From Pseudomonadota bacterium (GTDB lineage: Bacteria > Myxococcota_A > Polyangia > Fen-1088), in NCBI GenBank assembly GCA_023438785.1, contig JAEXQJ010000099.1:1-15609 (forward strand): DNA of 15,609 bases, given 5' to 3'. Of the stretch, positions 9,478 to 15,609 are shown in pieces (position 1 is the stretch's first letter; each line of letters starts with the position of its first letter). The position numbers and the translations under genes are program-made. Below the pieces are notes generated by a model that did no database searches, had not been told where the DNA came from, and was given only the letters and a program-made list of their open reading frames with translations.

Positions 9478-10236
9478 ATGACGGGCGTGGTCGTAGCGGT
9501 GGGCGGACTCGATCCGGCCGGGGGCGCGGGGCTGGTCCGTGACCTGAAAACCGCATGTGAACTGGGGGCGCGGGCTATCCTGGTGGGCACCGCTTGGACG
9601 CGCCAGGATGCGGGCGCGGTCCAGGGAATAGAGCCCCGCACGCCTGACGCGGTGGCCGCGGCTCTGGACCAGGCCTTGGCAGCCGCTCCGGAGCGCACAG
9701 CGGTCAAGATCGGCATGCTGGCCACGCCCGCCATCGCTTCCGCGGTGGCGGCGGCTCTGGGGCGGTGGCACGGCCCCGTGGTTTTTGACCCCGTGGTGCG
9801 GGCCACCAGTGGCGGCGCGCTGTTTCGCGGGACTCCCGCGGCATTGGCCGCCCTGCTGGCCCGGGCGACCGTCGTCACCCCCAACCTGGGCGAGGCCTCT
9901 TGGCTCACCGGACTGCCCGTGACCTCGCTGGACGAGGCCCAGGCGGCTGGGCAGGCACTGTGCCAGCAGGGAGCCCAGGCGGTGCTGGTCAAAGGGGGGC
10001 ACCTGCAGGGCGCGGCGGTGGACGTGCTGTGCAGGTCCGGCACGCAACGCGCTTTCCAGGCTGACCGCGTGCCCGGGGCGAGTCCGCGCGGGACCGGCTG
10101 CGCCCTGGCTACTGCCCTGGCGGTGCACCTGGCCCGCGGGCTGCGGCTCGATGCAGCCGTGGGTCAGGCCAAGGCCTGGCTGGCCTCGCGTATCGCCGCC
10201 GCCATCCAGGTGGGCGACGAACGACACCTGTCCTGA
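9478..10236 (+). CDS. thiD: Hydroxymethylpyrimidine (phosphate) kinase ThiD
   Basis: 252 residues of the ribokinase-like family; phosphorylates HMP and HMP-phosphate to HMP-PP for thiamine synthesis in the cytoplasm. Motifs: GGLDPAGGAGLVRDLKT (9-25, counterpart of the classic SDPSGGAG), TRQDAGAVQG (41-50, with Gln43 in place of the substrate-contacting Gln of TAQNT), KIGML (77-81), VFDPVVRATSG (102-112), VTPNLGEASWLTG (133-145), VLVKGGH (169-175) and the anion-hole signature RGTGCALA (204-211) with Cys208. The length is normal for a single-domain ThiD. ATG 9478 has a G-rich element (GGGGG, 6-base spacing). No TPP riboswitch is recognisable in the 87-bp leader, and no other thi gene is in the window, so it stands alone here. 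A pyridoxal-type kinase is the main alternative but the motifs favour ThiD. Confidence 0.9.
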   Translation: MTGVVVAVGGLDPAGGAGLVRDLKTACELGARAILVGTAWTRQDAGAVQGIEPRTPDAVAAALDQALAAAPERTAVKIGMLATPAIASAVAAALGRWHGPVVFDPVVRATSGGALFRGTPAALAALLARATVVTPNLGEASWLTGLPVTSLDEAQAAGQALCQQGAQAVLVKGGHLQGAAVDVLCRSGTQRAFQADRVPGASPRGTGCALATALAVHLARGLRLDAAVGQAKAWLASRIAAAIQVGDERHLS

Positions 10237-10243
10237 AGCCGCG

Positions 10244-10789
10244 TCAGGGGTCCACCTCCAGGCGCACGTGGGGGCTGCGCTTGACCGGACGCAGGTCCAT
10301 GGGCGTGCGCGGGTTCAGGTTGCGCACGAAGTAGGCTTGGCTGGGCGCGCTGCCGGCCCAGATGGTCGGGTCGCCGCCGGTCTTCTTGAGCCCGGCCCAC
10401 AGCACGCCTTGGCGGGGCCCGAGCCGCGAGAGGTCCTGGGTCAGCCAGACCCCGGTGCGGCCGTCGCACACGTCCGCGGCGGCCACGTCCCGGGTGCCCT
10501 GGGCCAGGACAGCGCCCGGCGTCTCCAGCGCGGTTTGCTCGTAGAGCGCCCACTGAATCGTCCCGGGGGCCGCCGCGTGGATCCACAGCCGCGCCAGCCG
10601 ATGCTCGCCGGGCGGCAGTTCGAAGCGCAACACGGCCTCGTAGTCCGGGTTGGGGAAGGCGACGGTGCCATCGGCCTTGCCGTCGTCCTGGCTCAGCAGA
10701 ATGCGCTTGCCTCCGCCGTCGCTTACGACCGGTTTGCCCGCGCAGGCAACCCCCCAGCAGGCCATCAACAGGACAGCAAGCCTTGCCAT
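10244..10789 (-). CDS. Probable lipoprotein of unknown function
   Basis: 181 residues starting MARLAVLLMACWGVACAGK: a short hydrophobic signal peptide with Cys11 and Cys16 as candidate lipidation sites, neither in a perfect lipobox. The mature part has a Gly/Asp-rich start (SDGGGKRILLSQDDGKADG), then beta-rich sequence with aromatic residues (VLRFELPPGEHRLARLWI, GTIQWALYEQ, GVLWAGL, PTIWAGS). This alternation suggests a beta-sandwich of the kind used for binding, but I recognise no family. Only one Cys (108) remains in the mature domain. It lies 78 bp downstream of ackA on the same strand, with a hairpin between them, and its stop is 7 bp from the thiD stop. ATG 10787-10789 is the start; it has only a weak purine element upstream. 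Confidence 0.7.
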   Translation of the reverse strand: MARLAVLLMACWGVACAGKPVVSDGGGKRILLSQDDGKADGTVAFPNPDYEAVLRFELPPGEHRLARLWIHAAAPGTIQWALYEQTALETPGAVLAQGTRDVAAADVCDGRTGVWLTQDLSRLGPRQGVLWAGLKKTGGDPTIWAGSAPSQAYFVRNLNPRTPMDLRPVKRSPHVRLEVDP

Positions 10790-10821
10790 CCCGCGAGTGT
10801 ATACCGAGTCCGCGTCAGCCG

Positions 10822-10847
10822 CCCACCGCGCCCGAGGACGCGGTGGG
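10822..10847 (-). terminator. Stem-loop after ackA, possible terminator
   Basis: CCCACCGCG (10822-10830) pairs perfectly with CGCGGTGGG (10839-10847) across an 8-base loop, giving a 9-bp GC-rich stem about 20 bases downstream of the ackA stop. There is no T-run after it on either strand, so a classical intrinsic terminator is not shown. A U-less terminator, an mRNA-stabilising hairpin, or attenuation between ackA and the lipoprotein gene are all possible. Confidence 0.45.
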
Positions 10848-10867
10848 GTTCACAGCCCAGTCGCCGC

Positions 10868-12085
10868 CTACGCCGTCGCGCCTTCCACGATGGCCTTGGT
10901 CTTGCGCGCGATCATCAGCTCCTCGTTGGTGGGCACGACCCAGGCGGTGATGCGCGAGCCGTCCTTGGTGATGATCTTCTCTTTGGCGTCGGAGGAGTTG
11001 CGTACCGGATCGAGCTCCAGGCCGAGGAACTGCAGCGGCGCCAGGACACGTGCGCGCATGGCCGCGTCGTTTTCGCCGATGCCGCCCGTAAACACCACCG
11101 TGTCGCAGCCGCCCATGGCCGCCGCGTAGCCGCCGATGTACTTGACCAAGCGGTGGTCGAACATGTCCAGGGCCAGCTTGGCGCGCGCATCGCCCTCCTT
11201 GGCCTTGGCGATGAGCTGGCGCATGTCGTTGCTGATGCCCGAGACACCCTTGAGGCCGCTCTTGCCATTGAGCAGCGTGTTCATCTCCTGGAGCGACAGC
11301 TTGTCCTTGTCCATGATGTGCAGCACCACCGCCGGATCCATGTCGCCGGTGCGCGTCCCCATCACCAGACCCTCGAGCGGGGTCATGCCCATGGAGGTGT
11401 CGTAGACCTTGCCGTGCTTGACCGCGGCCACGCTGGAGCCGTTGCCCAGGTGACAGGTGATCATCTTGAGGCTGCTGAGGTCCTTCCTCATCAAGTCGGC
11501 GCAGCGACGTGCCACATATTCGTGCGACGTGCCGTGGAAGCCGTATTTGCGGACGTGGTTTCGTTCGTACTGCTCGTAAGGCAGACCGTACATGAAGACA
11601 TGAGGCGGCATGGTCTGGTGAAATGCCGTGTCAAAAACCGCGACCTGAGGCAGGCCGGGGAAGATCTTCTCGCACGCCACGATGCCCGCCATGTTGGGCG
11701 GGTTGTGCAACGGGGCGATGGCGAAGCACTCCTCGATGGCATGGCGCACCTTGGGGGTCACCAGGGCCGAATCGGTGAAGATGTCGCGGCCGTGCACCAC
11801 GCGGTGCCCGCAGGCGTCGACCTCGATCTTGTCCTTGAAGAGGCCGTGCTCGGCATCGAGCAACATGTCCTTCATGGCGGCCACGGCCTGGGTGTGGTCC
11901 TTGGCCACCACATCACCCACGATCTTCTCGGGCGAGCGGTGATCGCGATAGGTGAACTTCGACTTCTCGCGCCCGATCTCCTCGATTACGCCCTCGGCCA
12001 TCATCGTCGAGGTCTCGTTGGACGGCAGATCGTAGAGCTTGAACTTTAGCGATGAGCTACCGCAGTTGACGACCAGTACCTTCAT
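10868..12085 (-). CDS. ackA: Acetate kinase AckA
   Basis: 405 residues of the ASKHA fold; converts acetyl phosphate and ADP to acetate and ATP, reversibly. All residues known from the Methanosarcina enzyme are in place with a constant offset of four: Asn7 (VVNCGSSS), Arg95 (GHRVVHG), Asp152 (VAVFDTAFH), His184 (YGFHGTSH), Arg245 (MGTRTGDMDP) and Glu388 (VPTNEE). HLGNGSS (212-218) and FTGGIGEN (332-339) are the phosphate- and adenosine-binding signatures. The length is usual for the family. ATG 12083-12085 has AGGAG eight bases upstream. It begins 15 bp after the pta stop, so the two form one operon in the order pta-ackA. Identification is secure. Confidence 0.98.
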   Translation of the reverse strand: MKVLVVNCGSSSLKFKLYDLPSNETSTMMAEGVIEEIGREKSKFTYRDHRSPEKIVGDVVAKDHTQAVAAMKDMLLDAEHGLFKDKIEVDACGHRVVHGRDIFTDSALVTPKVRHAIEECFAIAPLHNPPNMAGIVACEKIFPGLPQVAVFDTAFHQTMPPHVFMYGLPYEQYERNHVRKYGFHGTSHEYVARRCADLMRKDLSSLKMITCHLGNGSSVAAVKHGKVYDTSMGMTPLEGLVMGTRTGDMDPAVVLHIMDKDKLSLQEMNTLLNGKSGLKGVSGISNDMRQLIAKAKEGDARAKLALDMFDHRLVKYIGGYAAAMGGCDTVVFTGGIGENDAAMRARVLAPLQFLGLELDPVRNSSDAKEKIITKDGSRITAWVVPTNEELMIARKTKAIVEGATA

Positions 12086-12100
12086 GGTTGCGACTCCTGA

Positions 12101-13108
12101 CTACTTCTTCTGAGCCTGCAGACGGACCACGTTGATGGCCATGCAGTTCATGACGTCGCTGGCCTTGCAGCCGCGCGACAGGTCGGAGGACGGCTTGGCC
12201 ATGCCTTGCAGGACCGGCCCGTAGGCCTCGGCCTTGGCCAACCGCTCGGTGAGCTTGTAGCCGATGTTTCCCGCGTCGAGGTCAGGGAAGATGAGGACGT
12301 TCGCCCTGCCGGCCACGGGAGAACCCTTGGCCTTGCGCTCGCCGATGGCCGGGACGAGTGCGGCGTCGCCCTGCAACTCCCCATCGATGTTGAGGTCGGG
12401 GCGCTTCTGCTTGGCGAGCTCCATCGCCGAGAGCACCTTGTCGATGCGCACGTGCTTGGCGCTGCCCTTGGTCGAGAACGACAACATGGCGACCCGCGGC
12501 GTGTCCCCTGTGAGGCTGGCGTAGCTGTCCGCCGTGGCGATGGCGATGTCGGCGAGCTGACTCGCGTCCGGGTCAATGACCACGCCGCAGTCGCCGTAGA
12601 ACAGTGTCCCGTCTTTGCCGAATGACGTGTCGGGCAGAATCATGGCGAAGAAGCTGGACAGGGTCTTGAGGCCGGGCTGGAGGCCGATGATCTGGATGCT
12701 GGCCCGGCACACATCGCTGGTCGTGTACAGGGCGCCACCCACGAAGCTCTCCACCTCGCCCTTGCGCACCATCATGGCGCCGTACCACAGCGGATCCTTC
12801 ATCTGGGCGAGGGCCTGGTCCTGCGTCAGGCCCTTGGCCTTGCGCAGCTCGTAGTAGGTGGCGGCGTAGTCGTCCAGCTTCGGCGGCTTGGTCATGTCCA
12901 CGACGTGGACGCGGTCCAGCGAGAGGGACGCGGCGGCGGCCGTGGCCTTGATCTTGTCGGCGGCACCCAGGATCGTGACCTCCGCAAGGCCTTCCTTGGT
13001 GGCCCGCGCGGCCGCTTCGATGATGCGGACGTCTTCGCCCTCTTGCAGGACGATCTTGCGCGGACCCGACTTCGCCTTCTCGTAAATCTGCTCCATGAAC
13101 TTGGACAT
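12101..13108 (-). CDS. pta: Phosphate acetyltransferase Pta, short form
   Basis: 335 residues; transfers the acetyl group of acetyl-CoA to phosphate, giving acetyl phosphate for AckA next to it. Family features: KIVLQEGEDVRII (18-30), MMVRKGEVESFVGGA (112-126), FYGDCGVVIDPD (170-181), LSFSTKGSAKH (209-219), and the CoA/phosphate-site motif PSSDLSRGC (306-314) containing Arg312. It is the catalytic domain alone, without the N-terminal regulatory DRTGG region of long Pta proteins, so it is of the Methanosarcina/Bacillus type. Start ATG 13108 has AGGAG five bases upstream; in-frame ATG 13231 would add 41 residues of unlikely sequence. It is upstream of ackA with a 15-bp gap. Secure. Confidence 0.97.
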   Translation of the reverse strand: MSKFMEQIYEKAKSGPRKIVLQEGEDVRIIEAAARATKEGLAEVTILGAADKIKATAAAASLSLDRVHVVDMTKPPKLDDYAATYYELRKAKGLTQDQALAQMKDPLWYGAMMVRKGEVESFVGGALYTTSDVCRASIQIIGLQPGLKTLSSFFAMILPDTSFGKDGTLFYGDCGVVIDPDASQLADIAIATADSYASLTGDTPRVAMLSFSTKGSAKHVRIDKVLSAMELAKQKRPDLNIDGELQGDAALVPAIGERKAKGSPVAGRANVLIFPDLDAGNIGYKLTERLAKAEAYGPVLQGMAKPSSDLSRGCKASDVMNCMAINVVRLQAQKK

Positions 13109-13656
13109 GAGATCTCCTGCGCTTATGCCTGCCTCGACCCGCTGTCGGAGGCGAAAGTTTTCCGCGCCAACCACACGGAAAAAAGGCGGCGCGACGCGGG
13201 CAGAGTAGACCTTGCCGTCGCGGCGGATCAACAGCGTTCGCCTAGGATTCGCTACGTAAATTCCCCGCGCGGATTGGGCCTGTGCAGCGGGCTGGCAGGG
13301 ACCCCCTTAGCCGCGGAGCTGCACGTCCCTACACGCGCTGCCGCCGGTTATCCTACTGATTCGACGGTGATAGCAGGCGTCGCCTCGTGGCCTGCCGGCG
13401 TCACGCGTCCAGCGAGGCGCCGGGGCCGATTCGAGCACGCGGTCGCGTACGTGGGCGCCGTGGCCATGCAGGTACTTGTCCGCCCAGCCGCCGCTTACCG
13501 GCGCGTTCGACGACAGGAGGCCCGTGGAGTCGGCGTGCAGTCGTCCAGCTTCTAGGCGACCTGATGGAAAGCACGTCTGCTTAGCACCGGGCCGCTCAGC
13601 TATGAGAGGACCGCCCACCTCGCGGTTTGCCTTGGACGGCGGCCTTGCCGTTCCGG
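13109..13656. other. 548-bp stretch without a convincing gene
   Basis: This is the longest gene-free stretch in the window and must hold the pta promoter. A weak candidate on the minus strand is TTGATC, 16 bases, then TCTACT (13204-13231). A compound hairpin lies at 13282-13324. A 103-codon minus ORF (13307-13618) reads like coding sequence only in its middle (about 13394-13528, where most codons end in G or C, including GGWADKYLHGHGAH); the ends are poor and there is no ribosome site, so it may be a decayed gene fragment. No tRNA or known RNA family is recognised. Confidence 0.4.
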
Positions 13657-14100
13657 CTACTGTTTGAGCGCGAGGGCGGCCCGAGGCTCCACCGGGGTGC
13701 GGTCCAGTCGGGCAGCCATGCTCCGCTCGCGGGAGTACTTGTACTCGCTACAGCGGGCGTCCGTGGTCAACCACTCCTGGCCCGAGCGAATCTCCGTGTG
13801 GATGGCCACTACGGTCCTGTCGGGGAGCACCTTGACCGTGATGTGGTCGCGCAGATCGGCCGAGTCGGTCTGCACGGCTTCCAGGCTCCCGGCGGACTGG
13901 TCCGCGTTCAGAATCTGCCAGCCCTCCGCGCGGGCCAGCTCCTGCAGGGCCTGCCAGCGGTCCGAGGTCGGGCTCGCGGTGGTGTGGGCCAGCGGTTGGT
14001 AGCCCGCGGTGGCGCAGCCGGCCACCCACAGCAAGGCTCCCAAGCCCGCGACGGCGATGGCCGCACACAGTCCGGACGAGAGACGCTCAACTCTTCGCAT
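13657..14100 (-). CDS. Small lipoprotein of unknown function
   Basis: 147 residues. A basic N-terminus (MRRVER) and a hydrophobic stretch end in WVAGC, so Cys29 is the probable lipidated residue. The mature part has an amphipathic helix (DRWQALQELARAEGWQI, 47-63) and then a beta-rich section with SLEAVQTDSADLRDHITVKVL and RTVVAIHTEIR, with one further Cys (117) and a basic C-terminal third. The helix-plus-sheet layout is common among small periplasmic lipoproteins, but I recognise no named family. ATG 14098-14100 is supported by GGAGGG six bases upstream and by the signal peptide. That ribosome site lies within a tetraloop hairpin. It is divergent from sbcD and nothing suggests cotranscription with pta, 548 bp downstream. 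Confidence 0.78.
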   Translation of the reverse strand: MRRVERLSSGLCAAIAVAGLGALLWVAGCATAGYQPLAHTTASPTSDRWQALQELARAEGWQILNADQSAGSLEAVQTDSADLRDHITVKVLPDRTVVAIHTEIRSGQEWLTTDARCSEYKYSRERSMAARLDRTPVEPRAALALKQ

Positions 14101-14105
14101 GGTGG

Positions 14106-14119
14106 CCCTCCGCAGAGGG
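14106..14119 (-). promoter_or_regulatory. Hairpin masking the Shine-Dalgarno of the small lipoprotein
   Basis: In the transcript, CCCUC pairs with GAGGG around the loop UGCG, closed by C-G. This fits the very stable C(UNCG)G tetraloop class. The 3' arm is the Shine-Dalgarno itself (GGAGGG), five to six bases before AUG. If it forms, it would limit ribosome access, as in RNA thermometers or cis-regulated leaders. The pairing is directly visible; the regulation is inferred. Confidence 0.5.
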
Positions 14120-14187
14120 GCTTCTGCAACGCCGGCGCCACGCCGACCGCCGGGGATTTCGGGGACTTCCGTCGAGGACCGTCAGCC

Positions 14188-14230
14188 TGCCGTCGGGCCC
14201 TCGGTGGACGCGGGCGTCGGCCCGACGGCA
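14188..14230. repeat. 12-bp perfect inverted repeat with 19-base loop
   Basis: TGCCGTCGGGCC (14188-14199) is the exact reverse complement of GGCCCGACGGCA (14219-14230). The loop may add a GAC/GTC pairing. No T-run follows on either strand, so this is not a classical terminator. It could be an operator or part of a structured RNA. Confidence 0.55.
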
Positions 14231-14410
14231 CGCATACCGGCGGCGCGGCCGCCTGGCCGTCGCGATCCTGCCCGCCACCCGTGAGACGCCGGGAGGTGAG
14301 ACCCGCGGGGCCGCCGTGGCGTCGGTCCCTCATGGGCGCGGCCTCTAGCCGGGGGCCGTCGCGCACGTGTACGAGCAAGCTGGGAAGTGTACCTTCACCA
14401 GCGAGGCTGT

Positions 14411-15553
14411 ATGCGGATCCTTCACACGAGCGATTGGCACCTGGGCAAGCTGTTCCATGCGGTCGACCTAGTCGACGACCAGCGACACGCCCTCGAACAG
14501 GTCGTGACCATGGTCCGGGACGAGAAACCGGACGCGGTGGTGGTGGCAGGGGATATCTATGACCGCGCGGTGCCGCCGGCCGAGGCCGTGGAGTTGCTGG
14601 ATTGGGTGTTGACCGAATTGGTGCTTGGCCTGCACACGCCGACCATCGTGATCGCGGGTAACCATGACAGCGCCGATCGCCTGCACTTCGGCTCGCGGCT
14701 CCTGGAGAAGAATGGCCTGCACGTGGTGGGCAAGCTGGGCGACTCTCTGCGCCCCATCGAAATCGGGCAGGGCGCGGACACGGCGTTCATTTGTCCGTGT
14801 CCCTTCGCCGATGCCGCCTCGGCGCGCGAGTACCTGCGGGACGAGCGTCTCACCAGCCAGGACGCAGTCCTGCGCGCGATGGCGGGCCGCTACCGCCAGG
14901 CGCTGCCCGCGGGGGCGCGTGCCGTGCTCGCCGCGCATGCCTTCGTGGCCGGCGGCAGCACGAGCGATTCGGAGCGGCCCCTGAGCGTGGGCGGAACGGA
15001 TCAAGTCGCCCTCGATTGCTTCGAGGAATTCTCCTACACGGCGCTCGGCCACCTGCATGGGCCTCAGAACGTCGCCAGTCCGCGCGTGCGCTACAGCGGC
15101 TCCTTGCTCAAGTACTCGAAGTCCGAGGCGGGCAGGGCCAAGTCGGTCACGCTGGTCGATTGGGACCCGGCGGGGGCGGTGGTGCGTGAGCTGCCGCTCG
15201 TCCCCAAGCACGACGTGCGCGAGGTGGAGGGCTTGCTGGCCGAGCTGGAGAGCGGCGCTGGCCCCGTGGCCGCCAGCGAGGACTATCTCTACGTGAAGCT
15301 GCTCGATCGCGCGATGCCGGTGAACGCCATGGCCCGCCTGCGCGTGCGCTTTCCCAACGTGGTCGACGTGGACGTGTCGACCGCCATCGCCGCGGTGACG
15401 GGCACGGCGCAGGGCCGGTCGCTCCTCGAACTGGACGACCTTACCCTGTTCGACAGCTTCATGCGCGCCGCAACCGGCGCGGGCCTGGCGCCCGAGGACC
15501 GTGACCTGGTGGCCGCTGCCATCGCGGGCGTGGATGGCGAGGTGGTGTCGTGA
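14411..15553 (+). CDS. sbcD: Exonuclease subunit SbcD (Mre11 family)
   Basis: 380 residues; the metallophosphoesterase subunit of the SbcCD complex, which cuts hairpins and trims double-strand DNA ends with Mn2+. The metal-site motifs appear in order: TSDWHLGK (6-13; Asp8, His10), GDIYDR (47-52; Asp48), GNHD (83-86), AAHAF (174-178; His176) and GHLHGPQ (213-219; His214, His216). The capping domain follows (RVRYSGSLLKYSKSE, then SVTLVDW). The length fits the family. ATG 14411 is chosen because MRILHTSDWH is the usual start; GAGG lies four bases before it. In-frame GTG 14387 would add eight residues. The stop overlaps the sbcC start by GTGA, so the two subunits are translationally coupled. Secure. 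Confidence 0.97.
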   Translation: MRILHTSDWHLGKLFHAVDLVDDQRHALEQVVTMVRDEKPDAVVVAGDIYDRAVPPAEAVELLDWVLTELVLGLHTPTIVIAGNHDSADRLHFGSRLLEKNGLHVVGKLGDSLRPIEIGQGADTAFICPCPFADAASAREYLRDERLTSQDAVLRAMAGRYRQALPAGARAVLAAHAFVAGGSTSDSERPLSVGGTDQVALDCFEEFSYTALGHLHGPQNVASPRVRYSGSLLKYSKSEAGRAKSVTLVDWDPAGAVVRELPLVPKHDVREVEGLLAELESGAGPVAASEDYLYVKLLDRAMPVNAMARLRVRFPNVVDVDVSTAIAAVTGTAQGRSLLELDDLTLFDSFMRAATGAGLAPEDRDLVAAAIAGVDGEVVS

Positions 15554-15609
15554 AGCCGTTGCGTCTGGTCATGGAGGCCTTCGGGCCGTTTCGCGGCCGA
15601 CAGGAGCTG
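15550..15609 (+). CDS. sbcC: Exonuclease subunit SbcC (Rad50 family), first 20 codons
   Basis: Only the start is in the window: GTG 15550-15552 encodes MKPLRLVMEAFGPFRGRQEL. This is the typical opening of SbcC, the SMC-like ATPase partner of SbcD (first beta strands, conserved AFGPF), just before the Walker A loop. The start codon overlaps the sbcD stop by four bases. The remainder continues beyond the right edge. The call rests on these 20 residues and the sbcD context. Confidence 0.88.
   Translation, partial: MKPLRLVMEAFGPFRGRQEL

Larger units (their letters stand above)
14101..14410. other. Divergent, structured intergenic region before sbcD
   Basis: No convincing gene is present between the lipoprotein and sbcD. 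Besides the SD hairpin, the region holds a 12-bp inverted repeat (14188-14230) and GGCGGC-gcg-GCCGCC (14239-14253). Promoters for both flanking genes should be here, but none is recognisable by consensus. ORFs crossing the region on either strand have Arg/Pro/Gly-rich, uninformative translations. Confidence 0.5.

Noticed and set aside
9391..10227. An N-terminal extension of the PEGA kinase by about 280 residues
   Set aside because: The extension is antisense to thiD and has no protein character; the kinase domain starts within 20 codons of GTG 9390.
10151..12049. A 632-codon plus-strand open frame opposite ackA
   Set aside because: Same artefact: it runs from inside thiD across the lipoprotein and acetate kinase genes on the other strand, and has no recognisable protein features.
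13109..14410. tRNA or other known structural RNA genes in the two gene-poor gaps
   Set aside because: No T-arm GGTTCGAnTCC-type signature with a matching acceptor stem, and no tmRNA, SRP or RNase P core motif, could be found on either strand.

Overview
The window is GC-rich, densely packed bacterial chromosome and most resembles a member of the Myxococcota (the broad deltaproteobacterial group). The reasons are inferential: two Hanks-type Ser/Thr protein kinases, one with a transmembrane segment and a C-terminal PEGA domain; a Pro/Ala-rich single-pass membrane protein with an acidic DPF tail; an Rsm22-family ribosomal methyltransferase; several lipoproteins; and strongly G/C-biased third codon positions. 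No rRNA, tRNA, CRISPR array, insertion sequence or phage gene is visible. Genes lie on both strands in short operons.

Layout from left to right. A Ser/Thr kinase (minus strand) runs off the left edge. It is divergent from a Pro-rich membrane protein (plus) across a 318-bp gap rich in inverted repeats. Next comes a minus-strand pair, rseP (site-2 protease) followed by an Rsm22-type methyltransferase. A plus-strand lipoprotein with a right-handed beta-helix pattern follows; its 3' end overlaps the end of a minus-strand glycosyltransferase operon (GT2 then GT4, coupled by a GTGA overlap). Upstream of that operon on the same strand is the second kinase (kinase, TM, PEGA), divergent from a stand-alone thiD. 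A small probable lipoprotein of unknown function converges on thiD. The pta-ackA operon (minus) follows, then a 548-bp stretch without a convincing gene, a second small lipoprotein whose Shine-Dalgarno lies in a UGCG-tetraloop hairpin, a structured gap, and the plus-strand sbcD-sbcC pair, with sbcC cut by the right edge.

How the parts work together. Pta and AckA convert acetyl-CoA to acetate and ATP. SbcCD is a DNA-end nuclease complex. RseP and Rsm22 are housekeeping functions in membrane proteolysis and ribosome assembly. The two glycosyltransferases probably act in surface glycan or glycolipid synthesis. The most intriguing theme is the pair of kinases and the Pro-rich membrane protein: the membrane protein carries two DPF motifs near its C-terminus, and the PEGA kinase carries one in its own tail. 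The sequence gives no clear evidence of a wholly new defence or mobile system. The best leads are this kinase/membrane-protein arrangement, the SD-masking hairpin at 14106-14119, the 12-bp inverted repeat at 14188-14230, and the unusual initiation region of the PEGA kinase.
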